Position numbers and translations under genes: made by a program
NCBI RefSeq assembly: GCF_013302895.1
Contig: NZ_VJOK01000001.1
Span: forward strand, 722,525 to 761,469
Length of the DNA stretch: 38,945 nucleotides
Direction of reading: 5' to 3'
Origin: Streptomyces albus subsp. chlorinus
Lineage (GTDB): Bacteria > Actinomycetota > Actinomycetes > Streptomycetales > Streptomycetaceae
Notes under the pieces: model-generated
The model's input: only the letters and a program-made list of their open reading frames with translations
What the model was told of the DNA's origin: nothing
Databases searched by the model: none
Shown here: positions 1 through 7,229 of the stretch, piece by piece
How the letters are laid out: each line of letters opens with the position of its first letter
How positions within the stretch are numbered: the first letter of the stretch is position 1

Positions 1-226
1 CCACGGGGCCCGCGCTGCCGATGCCGACGGCGGCCACCCGGGTCCACGCGGGCGCCTCGGTCAGCTCACGGAGCACGGCGTCGACGGCGGCGCTCATCCG
101 CGTGGCGTCCTCCCGTGCGGGGGTGGGCCGCTGGACGCGGGTGAGCAGTCCGCCACCGCCGTCCACCAGGGCACCCGCGATCTTGGTACCGCCGATGTCG
201 AGTGCGGCGACGAGGTCGTTGGGCAT
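1..226 (-). CDS. ROK-family sugar kinase, N-terminal part
   Basis: Only the first 75 codons are inside the window; the gene runs off the left edge. The protein starts MPNDLVAALDIGGTK, and DIGGTK is the phosphate-binding loop of the ROK/actin-fold kinases, which phosphorylate sugars such as glucose or N-acetyl-sugars with ATP. A second glycine run (AVGIGSAGPV) at about residues 66-75 matches the following conserved block. The ATG at 224-226 is chosen because DIGGTK must lie near the N terminus. ROK repressors can be excluded because no helix-turn-helix precedes this loop. The gene is divergent from a LacI-family regulator 173 bp away, suggesting sugar-dependent control. The substrate cannot be told from this fragment. 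Confidence 0.85.
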   Translation of the reverse strand, partial: MPNDLVAALDIGGTKIAGALVDGGGGLLTRVQRPTPAREDATRMSAAVDAVLRELTEAPAWTRVAAVGIGSAGPV

Positions 227-302
227 GGGCGGTCGGCTCCTGCACGTGCGGTGGACGGTCCCGCGCTGAGCGCGGGCGGACGGGGCAAGTGTTGCTACTT
301 CT

Positions 303-314
303 GACAACGTTGTC
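303..314. promoter_or_regulatory. Palindromic LacI-type operator
   Basis: GACAACGTTGTC is a perfect 12-base palindrome in the 173-bp gap between the divergent ROK kinase and LacI regulator genes. A central CG with symmetric arms is the usual form of LacI/GalR operators. It lies 77 bases from the kinase start and 85 bases from the regulator start, so one bound dimer could control both. A TATGCT hexamer at 338-343 could be the -10 of the regulator gene. An 11-base direct repeat (CGATCACCGAC) follows at 355-365 and 374-384. Confidence 0.6.
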
Positions 315-399
315 CAGCCTGGCCCGGCCAGCGGGACTATGCTGCTCGGTGTCGCGATCACCGACAACTCAGCGATCACCGACGACGAGGACAGACCAC

Positions 400-1554
400 G
401 TGGCCGACGCCCCCGACACACCCGGCACGAGCGACCCCGCGCGCGCCACCGCCACCGGCCCCGGCCCCACCCCCGGAACCGTCGCCCCGGGCCCCGTGAC
501 CCGTACCAGGCCGGGACCCGCCGGCCGGCGGCACGCGGGCCGGCCGACCATGAAGGACGTGGCGGCCCGGGCGGGCGTGGGCCTCAAGACGGTGTCGCGG
601 GTCGTCAACGGCGAGGCGGGGGTCTCCAGCGACACCGAGCGGCGCGTGCAGGAGGCCATCACCTCGCTCGGCTTCCGCCGCAACGACAGCGCCCGTGTGC
701 TGCGCAAGGGCACCACGGCCAGCATCGGCCTGGTCGTGGAGGACCTGGCCGACCCTTTCTACTCCCCGCTCAGCCGGGCCGTCGAGGAGGTGGCCCGGGC
801 GCACGGGGCTCTGCTGATCAACGGTTCGAGTGCCGAGGACCCGGAGCGGGAGCGCGAGCTGGCGCTGGCCCTGTGCGCCAGGCGGGTCGACGGGCTGGTG
901 ATCGTCCCGGCCAGTGACGACCACCGCTACCTCGCCCCCGAGATCGCCGCGGGGGTGGCCACGGTCTTCCTGGACCGGCCGCCGGGGCGCATAGAGGCCG
1001 ACATGGTGCTCTCGGACGGTTTCGAGGGGGCGCGGACGGGCGTCGCCCATCTGATCGCGCACGGGCACCGCCGCATCGGTTTCATCGGCGACAAGCCCGG
1101 CATCCACACCGCCAAGGAGCGGCTGCGCGGCTACCGGGCCGCGATGGCGGAGGCGGGGCTGCCGGTGGCCGGGGGCTGGGTGGCGCTCGGGCCGACGGAC
1201 TCCGGGCGGGTCCGTGCCGACGCGGAGCGGATGCTGGCGGGCACCAGCGGCGCCGAGCCGGTCACGGCGTTCTTCTCCGGCAACAACCGGGTGACGGTCA
1301 CGCTGGTGCGGGTGCTGGCCGAGCCGGAGCGCGGCGGCAGGCCGGTGGCGCTGGTGGGGTTCGACGACTTCGAGCTGGCCGATCTGCTCTCCCCGCCGGT
1401 CACGGTCATCGCGCAGGACCCCGCGGACCTGGGCCGCAGCGCCGCCGAGTTGCTGTTCCGGCGTCTGGACGGCGCGGACGACGCGCCGCGCACGCTCTCC
1501 CGCCCCACGTCGCTGATCGCCCGCGGCTCCGGCGAGATCCCGCCCGCCGACTGA
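400..1554 (+). CDS. LacI/GalR-family transcriptional regulator
   Basis: A 384-residue DNA-binding repressor. The helix-turn-helix is at about residues 50-72 (PTMKDVAARAGVGLKTVSRV, then VNGEAGV), followed by a periplasmic-binding-protein-like sensor domain to the end (ASIGLVVEDLADPFYSPL, GFIGDKPGIHTAKERLRGY, VALVGFDDFELADLLSPPVT). The GTG at 400 is preceded by GACGAGG at good spacing. It gives an unusual Pro/Gly/Thr-rich leader of 50 residues before the DNA-binding domain. An ATG at 550 (MKDVAARAG) would give a conventional LacI length but has a poor ribosome site. The regulator is probably autoregulated and controls the divergent ROK kinase through the palindrome at 303-314. The effector sugar is unknown. 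Confidence 0.9.
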   Translation: MADAPDTPGTSDPARATATGPGPTPGTVAPGPVTRTRPGPAGRRHAGRPTMKDVAARAGVGLKTVSRVVNGEAGVSSDTERRVQEAITSLGFRRNDSARVLRKGTTASIGLVVEDLADPFYSPLSRAVEEVARAHGALLINGSSAEDPERERELALALCARRVDGLVIVPASDDHRYLAPEIAAGVATVFLDRPPGRIEADMVLSDGFEGARTGVAHLIAHGHRRIGFIGDKPGIHTAKERLRGYRAAMAEAGLPVAGGWVALGPTDSGRVRADAERMLAGTSGAEPVTAFFSGNNRVTVTLVRVLAEPERGGRPVALVGFDDFELADLLSPPVTVIAQDPADLGRSAAELLFRRLDGADDAPRTLSRPTSLIARGSGEIPPAD

Positions 1555-1656
1555 CCGGGGTCTCCTGACGCGGCCGGTCCGTGCGCGGAGTCACCGAGAC
1601 CGGTGCGGTCCGCGGGCGGCGCTGTCGCCGGTCCCCGGCGTCGCCCCCTTCGCAGT

Positions 1657-1678
1657 ACAGACCGACCGGTCGGTGTGT
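1657..1678. promoter_or_regulatory. Palindromic operator candidate upstream of marR
   Basis: ACCGACCGGTCGGT (1661-1674) is a perfect 14-base palindrome. Allowing one mismatched pair it extends to 22 bases (ACAG... to ...GTGT, 1657-1678). Its form is like operators of dimeric TetR or MarR regulators. It lies about 175 bases upstream of the MarR gene and 100 bases after the LacI gene, so it is a candidate control site for the MarR transcript. Confidence 0.45.
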
Positions 1679-1701
1679 TCCGCGAAGGAGTCTCGGCCCG
1701 G

Positions 1702-1768
1702 TCCCTCGGGCCGGACGGCCCCTCGAGCCGGACGGTCCCTCGAGCCGGACGGTCCCGTTCCGGAACGG
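1702..1768. repeat. 17-bp tandem repeat with adjacent palindrome
   Basis: Three head-to-tail copies of a 17-bp unit (CCTCGAGCCGGACGGTC, first copy with G for A) occupy about 1702-1756. The period is shown by the T at 1706, 1723 and 1740. Directly after is the perfect 14-base palindrome CCGTTCCGGAACGG (1755-1768). The period is not a multiple of three and no convincing coding frame covers it, so it is most likely regulatory or structural leader DNA of the MarR gene. The rest of the 299-bp gap 1555-1853 holds only the palindrome at 1657-1678. Confidence 0.6.
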
Positions 1769-1853
1769 ACCCGGCGGCACCGGGCGCCGCGGGGCGGCCG
1801 AACACCGCACCCGCGCGCGCCGACGCACCCAACTCCCGTGCTTAAGTGGCCCC

Positions 1854-2369
1854 ATGGCTGACAAGACCTCTGCTTCGGATTCCGCGGCGACGGCCCCCAC
1901 CCCCGGCCCGCCCACCGCCCCCGAGGCACTCACCTCGGCGCCCGGATACCAGGTGCGGCGGCTCTACCAGGCATATCTGGCGGCATGGGTGCGCGCTGTC
2001 GACCAGTTGCTGACCGGGCCGCAGTACGCCGTACTGACCACAGTGGCGGCCAATCCGGGAAGCGACCAGAGTTCGCTGGCCTCAGCCGTGACACTGGACA
2101 CCTCCACCATGGCGGACCTGGCCCAGCGGCTGGAGAGACGAGGCCTGCTGGAGCGCAGGACGGCCGCGGCGGACGGCCGCCGCAAGCTGCTGTACCTCAC
2201 GCCCGAGGGCGAACGCACGCTGAGCGAGGCCGGCAGCCGGGCGCGCGAGCTGGACGAGCGGCTGCTCGGGCACTACGAGCCAGCCGAACGCGCGCGGCTG
2301 CTGCGGCAGTTGACGGCCCTGGCCGACGAGTGGGAGCGGCTGGACGACGGCAGCGCGCCCGACGCCTGA
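1854..2369 (+). CDS. MarR-family transcriptional regulator
   Basis: A 171-residue winged-helix regulator. After a Pro/Ala/Ser/Thr-rich leader of about 30 residues comes the MarR fold: an N-terminal dimerisation helix (YQVRRLYQAYLAAWVRAV), the helix-turn-helix (DQSSLASAVTLDTSTMADLAQRL) and the wing (RRGLLERRTAAADGRRKLLYLTPEG), then C-terminal helices. The DGRRKLLYLT stretch with its charged hairpin is diagnostic. The chosen ATG at 1854 precedes the only continuous MarR frame; no strong Shine-Dalgarno is visible (upstream reads CTTAAGTGGCCCC). The leader contains tandem repeats and palindromes that may be its own operators. The likely targets are itself or a neighbour; a phenolic ligand is typical of the family but not shown here. 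Confidence 0.88.
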   Translation: MADKTSASDSAATAPTPGPPTAPEALTSAPGYQVRRLYQAYLAAWVRAVDQLLTGPQYAVLTTVAANPGSDQSSLASAVTLDTSTMADLAQRLERRGLLERRTAAADGRRKLLYLTPEGERTLSEAGSRARELDERLLGHYEPAERARLLRQLTALADEWERLDDGSAPDA

Positions 2370-2467
2370 CCCCGCCACCCGGCCCCGGGCCCCCGGCCGG
2401 CCAGCGGTCGGCAGGTGCCGGGCGGCCGCCGCGAGACCAGGGCGGCCACCGGGGGAACGGTCGGGGC

Positions 2468-3745
2468 TCAGCGCCCCGCGAGACGGTCGAGCTCGGCCCG
2501 GTCGAGCCCGGAGACCTCCTTGACCTCCTGGGCCTCCAGCGCGCCGCAGTCGAGGCCGCGCAGCAGGTAGCCGCTGAGCGCGCGGGCCGTGGCGGGCTCG
2601 TCCATCACGTCACCGGCCGACTGCCCCACGTACGCGGCGAGCCGCTCGCCCGCGCGCCGCATGCCCTCCCGGTAGAAGGCGTAGACGGCGGCGTAGCGGG
2701 TGGGCAGGTGCCCGGGGTGCATGTCCCAGCCCTGGTAGTAGGCGCGGGCCAGCGAGCGGCGCACCAGCGCGTGGTGGGTGCGCCAGGCCTCGTGCACCTG
2801 GGAACGGCCTCCGGTGGGAAGGATGTTGGTGGAGCCGTCCGAGAGCCGGACGCCCGTGCCGGCGGCGGCCACCTGCATGACGGCCTTGGCGTGGTCGGCG
2901 GCCGGGTGGTCCATCGCCTGGTAGGCGGCGGAGACACCGCAGGAGGCGCTGTAGTCGAAGGTGCCGTAGTGCAGGGAGGTCGCCCGGCCCCGGGCCGCGT
3001 CGATCATCCGGGCGACGGTGGCGCGTCCGTCGGCGCCGAGGATCGACTGCGTCGTCTCGATCTGGATCTCGAAGCCGATGCGGCCGGCTTCGAGCCCGCG
3101 CGCCTTCTCGAACTCCTCGCACAGCCGGGCCATGGCGGTGACCTGCTCGGGGTAGGTCACCTTGGGCAGGGTGAGCACGAGTCCGCGGGGCAGCCCTCCG
3201 GCCTCCATGAGGCCGGTGAGGAACAGGTCGAGGGTGCGGATGCCGCGGTCGCGCACGGCCGCCTCCATGCACTTCACGCGGATGCCCGCGTAGGCGGGGA
3301 CGGGCCCCTCGGCACCCTTCGCGCACGCGTCCGCGACCAGGCGCGCGGCGCCGACGGCGGCGGCGTCCTCCTCGTCGTCGGGCCGCACCCCGTAGCCGTC
3401 CTCGAAGTCGATGCGCAGGTCCTCGACGGGCTCCTGGCGCAGCTTGTCGCGTATGCGGGAGTAGACGGGTCCCGCGAGCGCCTCGTCCATGCCCAGGACG
3501 CGGGCGAGGGTGTCGGCGTCGGGGGCGTGCTCGTCGAGCAGCGCGAGGGCCGAGGCGCCCCACTCACGGACCGTGTCGGACGTGACGGCGTCGGCGGGGA
3601 CATAGACCGTGTGCACCGGCTGCCGCGTGCCCGGGTCGCCCGGGTACCGCCGCGCGAGTTCGGCGTCCACCGGCGCCAGCGACCTGGAGACCTCCGCGAC
3701 CACGCCGGCTTCCAAGCTGGTCCTGACCGTCCCGCCCTGCGACAT
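2468..3745 (-). CDS. DUF6986 family, HpcH/HpaI aldolase-like (TIM barrel) protein
   Basis: A 425-residue protein. Two stretches look like the phosphoenolpyruvate/pyruvate-binding TIM barrel of the HpcH/HpaI aldolase and citrate-lyase beta superfamily: RIDFEDGYGVRPDDEE (about 113-128), where acidic residues would hold the metal, and IGFEIQIETTQSILGADG (about 230-247). It matches what I recall of actinobacterial DUF6986 proteins, sometimes annotated loosely as phosphoenolpyruvate kinase; the true reaction is not established. The start is supported by GGGAGCGGAG just before ATG. The promoter side carries an inverted repeat TCAAC-N5-GTTGA at 3789-3803. The gene stands alone, convergent with the MarR gene. 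Confidence 0.75.
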   Translation of the reverse strand: MSQGGTVRTSLEAGVVAEVSRSLAPVDAELARRYPGDPGTRQPVHTVYVPADAVTSDTVREWGASALALLDEHAPDADTLARVLGMDEALAGPVYSRIRDKLRQEPVEDLRIDFEDGYGVRPDDEEDAAAVGAARLVADACAKGAEGPVPAYAGIRVKCMEAAVRDRGIRTLDLFLTGLMEAGGLPRGLVLTLPKVTYPEQVTAMARLCEEFEKARGLEAGRIGFEIQIETTQSILGADGRATVARMIDAARGRATSLHYGTFDYSASCGVSAAYQAMDHPAADHAKAVMQVAAAGTGVRLSDGSTNILPTGGRSQVHEAWRTHHALVRRSLARAYYQGWDMHPGHLPTRYAAVYAFYREGMRRAGERLAAYVGQSAGDVMDEPATARALSGYLLRGLDCGALEAQEVKEVSGLDRAELDRLAGR

Positions 3746-4091
3746 CTCCGCTCCCTCTCCCTCACCTCACGGCACCCGGAATCAACTCTCAACAAAACGT
3801 TGAAGCCGGTGCGGCGACGCTATGGCCACCCGAGCAGCCAGTCAAGACCCGGCCGCAGGCCCCGGAATCCGGTCGTCCTCCACGAGCGGAATCCGGCCAT
3901 GACGGGTGAACTCCGGTCGAACAGGGAGGTGTTGCCGCAGGCCACCATCCAACTCTGGTGTCACTTTGCGCCACTGATTCAACGCGAAACGTTACCGAAA
4001 CATGTCATGCCGATGTGCTTTCGCCGACCGGACTCGGCAGACTCAAGCCCGCCGATCCGGCACTTACCCTCAAAGCGGAAGGAAGCACACA
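3746..4091. promoter_or_regulatory. Divergent promoter region, DUF6986 / SSI
   Basis: This 346-bp gap separates two divergent genes and is less G+C-rich than the surroundings. TCAAC-AAAAC-GTTGA (3789-3803) is a perfect 5-bp inverted repeat 44 bases upstream of the DUF6986 start. A related sequence, TCAAC-GCGAAAC-GTTAC, lies at 3979-3995 on the inhibitor side; both contain AAACGTT. They could be sites of one regulator, for example an IclR-type protein, but that is inference. A Shine-Dalgarno (GCGGAAGGAAG) precedes the inhibitor start. I see no gene in this stretch. Confidence 0.5.
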
Positions 4092-4538
4092 ATGCGGAAG
4101 ACCGCATCCCGGAGCGTCGCCCTCACCCTGGCGGCAGCGGTGACGGGATCCGTCAGCGTCCTCGCACTCGCGGCCGCCCCCGCCGAGGCCGCTCCCGCGA
4201 AGGCCACCTCGCTCTACGCGCCCTCGGCCCTCGTCCTCACGATCTCGGACGGGGAGAGCGCCGCCACCTCGGCGCCCAAGCGCGCCGTCACCCTCAGCTG
4301 CACGCCGAGCGCCTCGGGCACCCACCCGGCCGCCGAGGACGCCTGCGCCCAACTGCGCGCCGCCGACGGCAACTTCGACGGTCTGGCCGTCGACGAGGAG
4401 CGGATGTGCACCCGCGACTGGCGGCCCGTGGTGGTCACCGCCCAGGGCGTGTGGCAGGGCGAGCGCGTCAGCTACGAGAAGACCTTCTCCAACCCGTGCG
4501 TGAAGAACGCGGAAGGAGCCGCCGTCTTCGCCTTCTGA
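4092..4538 (+). CDS. Subtilisin-inhibitor (SSI) family secreted protease inhibitor
   Basis: A 148-residue precursor. Residues 1-33 form a Sec signal peptide (MRKTASRSVALTLAAAVTGS, then a hydrophobic core ending APAEA), leaving a mature protein of about 115 residues, the usual size. The mature part follows Streptomyces subtilisin inhibitor closely: SLYAPSALVLTISDGESA, four cysteines at C70, C85, C106 and C136 for the two conserved disulfides, and the C-terminal GVWQGERVSYEKTFSNPC and AVFAF blocks. The reactive-site loop reads MCTRDWRP, putting Arg108 at P1. That predicts inhibition of trypsin-like proteases as well as subtilisins, like the Lys/Arg-P1 members of the family. Secreted outside the cell; transcription ends at the hairpin at 4584-4614. 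Confidence 0.95.
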   Translation: MRKTASRSVALTLAAAVTGSVSVLALAAAPAEAAPAKATSLYAPSALVLTISDGESAATSAPKRAVTLSCTPSASGTHPAAEDACAQLRAADGNFDGLAVDEERMCTRDWRPVVVTAQGVWQGERVSYEKTFSNPCVKNAEGAAVFAF

Positions 4539-4583
4539 CCTGGGACGCCACGGCACGCGCCACCCGCGTCCCGTACGCACGCA

Positions 4584-4614
4584 GGGCCCCGCACCACGAC
4601 CTGGTGCGGGGCCC
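4584..4614. terminator. Bidirectional terminator, SSI / etfA
   Basis: A perfect 13-bp stem (GGGCCCCGCACCA) with a 5-base loop lies between the convergent inhibitor and etfA genes, 45 bases after the inhibitor stop and 14 bases after the etfA stop. No T-run follows, as is usual in Streptomyces. Confidence 0.8.
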
Positions 4615-4628
4615 CTCGGGTGGGCGCG

Positions 4629-5591
4629 TCAGCCCTTGCGGGCCTTGACCTCCTCGGTCAGCTGCGGGACGACCTCGAACAGGTCGCCGACGATGCCGTA
4701 GTCGACCAGGTCGAAGATCGGGGCCTCGGCGTCCTTGTTGATCGCCACGATCGTCTTGGAGGTCTGCATGCCGGCGCGGTGCTGGATGGCGCCGGAGATG
4801 CCGGTGGCGATGTACAGCTGCGGGGAGACGGTCTTACCGGTCTGGCCCACCTGGTGGGAGTGCGGGTACCAGCCGGCGTCCACCGCGGCGCGCGAGGCGC
4901 CGACCGCCGCGCCCAGCGCGTCGGCCAGACCCTCGATCAGGTGGAAGTTCTCCGCGCCGTTGACGCCGCGCCCGCCGGAGACCACGATCGCGGCCTCGGT
5001 CAGCTCGGGGCGGCCGGTGGACTCGCGCGGGGTGCGCGAGGTGACCTTGGTACCGGTGGCGGCCTCGCCGAAACTCACCGACAGCTGCTCGACCGCGCCC
5101 GCCGCGGGGGCGGCCTCCGGCGCCGCCGAGTTCGGCTTGACGGTGATGACCGGGGTGCCCTTGGTGACGCGGGACCTGGTGGTGTACGCGGCGGCGAAGA
5201 CCGACTGCGTTGTCACCGGACCCTCGTCGCCGGCCTCCAGGTCCACCGCGTCGGTGATGATGCCGGAGCCGAGGCGCACCGCGAGGCGGGCCGCGATCTC
5301 CTTGCCCTCGGCGGAGGAGGGCACCAGCACGGCGGCGGGCGAGACGGACTCGTAGGCGGCCTGCAGGGCGTCCACCTTGGGCACGACGAGGTAGTCGGCG
5401 AACTCGGGCGCGTCGGCGGCCAGGACGCGGGTGGCCCCGTACTCGCCGAGCGTCTTGGCGGCCTCCTCGGCGTTCGGGCCCAGGTGCACGGCGACCGGGT
5501 CGCCCAGGCGGCGGGCCAGGGTCAGCAGTTCGAGGGTGGGCTTGCGGACGGCGCCGTCCACGTGGTCGACGTAGACAAGGACTTCAGCCAT
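4629..5591 (-). CDS. etfA: Electron transfer flavoprotein alpha subunit
   Basis: A 320-residue FixB/EtfA protein, full length. The N-terminal half is the nucleotide-binding fold (MAEVLVYVDHVDG...). The C-terminal FAD-binding domain has the family signature from about residue 250 (LYIATGISGAIQHRAGMQTS, then IVAINKDAEAPIFDLVDYGI and GDLFEVVPQL), and VVSGGRGVNG at about 205-214. With EtfB it forms the soluble heterodimer that takes electrons from acyl-CoA and related dehydrogenases and passes them to the ETF-quinone oxidoreductase. The ATG is preceded by CAGGAG. It follows etfB by 51 bp in the same operon and ends before the hairpin shared with the SSI gene. Confidence 0.97.
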   Translation of the reverse strand: MAEVLVYVDHVDGAVRKPTLELLTLARRLGDPVAVHLGPNAEEAAKTLGEYGATRVLAADAPEFADYLVVPKVDALQAAYESVSPAAVLVPSSAEGKEIAARLAVRLGSGIITDAVDLEAGDEGPVTTQSVFAAAYTTRSRVTKGTPVITVKPNSAAPEAAPAAGAVEQLSVSFGEAATGTKVTSRTPRESTGRPELTEAAIVVSGGRGVNGAENFHLIEGLADALGAAVGASRAAVDAGWYPHSHQVGQTGKTVSPQLYIATGISGAIQHRAGMQTSKTIVAINKDAEAPIFDLVDYGIVGDLFEVVPQLTEEVKARKG

Positions 5592-5642
5592 GGGAGTGCT
5601 CCTGCGCGGTTCGGGAGAAAGGTCTGTGGTGGGAGCGGCGGC

Positions 5643-6428
5643 TCAGATGAACTTCTGGCCCGCCAGGTACTCGGCGAGCTGCTTGCCGCCCTCGCCCTCG
5701 TCCTTGACGACGGTGCCCGCGGTGCGCGGCGGGCGCTCGGCCGCGTCCTCCACCTTGGTCCAGGCGCCGTCCAGGCCGACCTCGTCGGCGTCGATGTCCA
5801 GGTCGTCCAGGTCCAGGGACTCGACGGGCTTCTTCTTGGCGGCCATGATCCCCTTGAAGGAGGGGTAACGCGCCTCGCCCGACTGGTCGGTGACGGAGAC
5901 GACGGCCGGGAGCCGCGCCTCCAGCTGCTCGGTGGCGGCGTCGCCGTCCCGGCGGCCGGTCACCTTCCCGTCCGCGACGGAGACCTCGGACAGCAGGGTC
6001 ACCTGCGGCACGCCCAGCCGCTCGGCGAGCATGGCGGGCAGCACGCCCATGGTGCCGTCGGTGGAGGCCATACCGCAGACGACCAGGTCGTAGCCGGTCT
6101 TCTCGATGGCCTTGGCCAGCACGTAGGAGGTGCCCAGCGCGTCGGTGCCGTGCAGGTCGTCGTCCTCGACGTGGACGGCCTTGTCCGCGCCCATGGACAG
6201 CGCCTTGCGCAGGGCGTCCTTGGCGTCCTCGGGGCCGACGGTCAGCACGGTGATCTCCGCGTCGTCGGCCTCGTCCGCGATCTGCAGCGCCTGCTCGACC
6301 GCGTACTCGTCCAGCTCGGAGAGCAGGCCGTCGACCGACTCGCGATCGGTGGTCAGGTCCTCCGCGAAGTGCCGGTCACCGGTGGCGTCGGGCACGTACT
6401 TCACACAGACAACGATCCTCAAGCTCAC
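5643..6428 (-). CDS. etfB: Electron transfer flavoprotein beta subunit
   Basis: A 261-residue FixA/EtfB protein. It starts MSLRIVVCVKYVPDATGDRH, has SELDEYAVEQALQIADE at about 36-52 and DLVVCGMASTDGTMGVLPAM at about 115-134, the conserved blocks of the AMP-binding beta subunit. The start is a GTG with AGGAG seven bases upstream. It is the first gene of etfB-etfA. An element TTACTCGTCAGTAC sits about 70 bases upstream and resembles sites in front of the acyl-CoA dehydrogenase at 24.2 kb, whose electrons this protein would accept. An Asp/Glu-rich insert near 205-235 (DLDDLDIDADEVGLDG) is common in actinobacterial EtfB. Confidence 0.97.
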   Translation of the reverse strand: MSLRIVVCVKYVPDATGDRHFAEDLTTDRESVDGLLSELDEYAVEQALQIADEADDAEITVLTVGPEDAKDALRKALSMGADKAVHVEDDDLHGTDALGTSYVLAKAIEKTGYDLVVCGMASTDGTMGVLPAMLAERLGVPQVTLLSEVSVADGKVTGRRDGDAATEQLEARLPAVVSVTDQSGEARYPSFKGIMAAKKKPVESLDLDDLDIDADEVGLDGAWTKVEDAAERPPRTAGTVVKDEGEGGKQLAEYLAGQKFI

Positions 6429-6494
6429 GCCGGCTCTCCTACTGCTTCGACTTACGGTTCCGGTCCTTGGGGGACCGGCGGTCCGTCCACAATA

Positions 6495-6508
6495 TTACTC
6501 GTCAGTAC
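6495..6508. promoter_or_regulatory. TTAC-N6-GTA element upstream of etfBA
   Basis: TTACTCGTCAGTAC lies 67-80 bases upstream of the etfB start in an AT-richer patch (AATATTACTC). The TTAC...GTAA half-sites match those at 7131-7144 and 24229-24242, so it may be the site of a shared TetR-type regulator. Confidence 0.45.
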
Positions 6509-6667
6509 ATCCAGCACGTTCCCCGTTCTCAAGACCCGCGAACTGTGACGTTGCCAACGGGGAGAGTGACCGGACAACTCCATCACGCGACGCGGCGCGG
6601 CGCGAGTGCGCCGGGGCGGGATCTGGGTCACGCCGACCGCGCACCGGAGCCCCGGCCGGGCGCGGGC

Positions 6668-7051
6668 TCAGCCGATCGCGTACCCCAGCGCGGCGATGAC
6701 GTCGGCCTTGCGCGGCTGCCCGGTGGCCCGCTTGACGATCCGCCCGGCCGCGTCGAGGACGAGCACCGTGGGCGTGCCGGTGATCTCCAGCTCGCGGACG
6801 AGTGCGAGGTGGTCCTCGGCGTCCAGCTCGATATGGGTGACGCCCTCGACCATGGCGGCCACCTCGGCGAGGACGCGGCGGGTCGCGCGGCAGGGCTGGC
6901 AGAAGGCGCTGGAGAACTGCACGAGCGTGGCCCGCGCGCCCAGCTCCCCGGCCCCGAGCAGGCCGGCGCCCACCCTCCGCTCCTCGTCGGCCGGTCGGTG
7001 CCCCGGTCCGGGCCCGGTGCTTCCCGCGCTCTCCGCCACAAAGTCCTCCAT
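6668..7051 (-). CDS. Thioredoxin-fold protein with CQPC motif
   Basis: A 127-residue cytoplasmic protein (no signal peptide). After a flexible Gly/Pro-rich leader of about 38 residues the thioredoxin fold starts: ATLVQFSSAFCQPCRATRRV holds the redox pair Cys51 and Cys54, and TGTPTVLVLDAAGR holds the cis-proline. The usual Trp before the first Cys is Phe. Predicted role: thiol-disulfide exchange or reduction of a partner protein. The ATG at 7049-7051 is chosen because upstream in-frame codons lack a start close to the fold; GCGGGA just before is a weak ribosome site. It is divergent from the acyltransferase at 7230, with TTACGCATCCGTAA between them. Confidence 0.85.
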   Translation of the reverse strand: MEDFVAESAGSTGPGPGHRPADEERRVGAGLLGAGELGARATLVQFSSAFCQPCRATRRVLAEVAAMVEGVTHIELDAEDHLALVRELEITGTPTVLVLDAAGRIVKRATGQPRKADVIAALGYAIG

Positions 7052-7130
7052 TCCCGCGTGCCCGGGGACAAGTCTGCCGCGAGGGTAGCCAGGAGCGACG
7101 CTTTGGGGAACGATCTGCCGCAGCCGGAAG

Positions 7131-7144
7131 TTACGCATCCGTAA
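7131..7144. promoter_or_regulatory. Inverted repeat TTACG-N4-CGTAA
   Basis: TTACGCATCCGTAA is a perfect 5-bp inverted repeat near the middle of the 178-bp divergent gap between the thioredoxin-like gene and the acyltransferase (80 and 86 bases from the two starts). It fits the TTAC-N6-GTAA pattern of the etfBA and acyl-CoA dehydrogenase regions. Confidence 0.5.
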
Positions 7145-7229
7145 GTGCTGAGTGCGGGACCGCGGGTCCCGGGTACCCGGCCTGCCGGGCCGACCGCTCG
7201 CAGGCATACCGAGACGAAGGATCCCCGAC

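Noticed and set aside
1673..1861. Short frame starting GTG at 1673 behind a GAAGGAG-like sequence
   Set aside because: It runs through the tandem repeat, has no domain and overlaps the marR start; the GAAGGAG lies inside the frame, not before it.
1985..4648. Very long open frames antisense or out of frame to recognised genes (for example 1985-4648, 4620-6548, 7513-10317)
   Set aside because: They overlap conserved genes in other frames, have Arg/Gly/Pro-rich products without domains and are the usual by-product of very high third-position GC.
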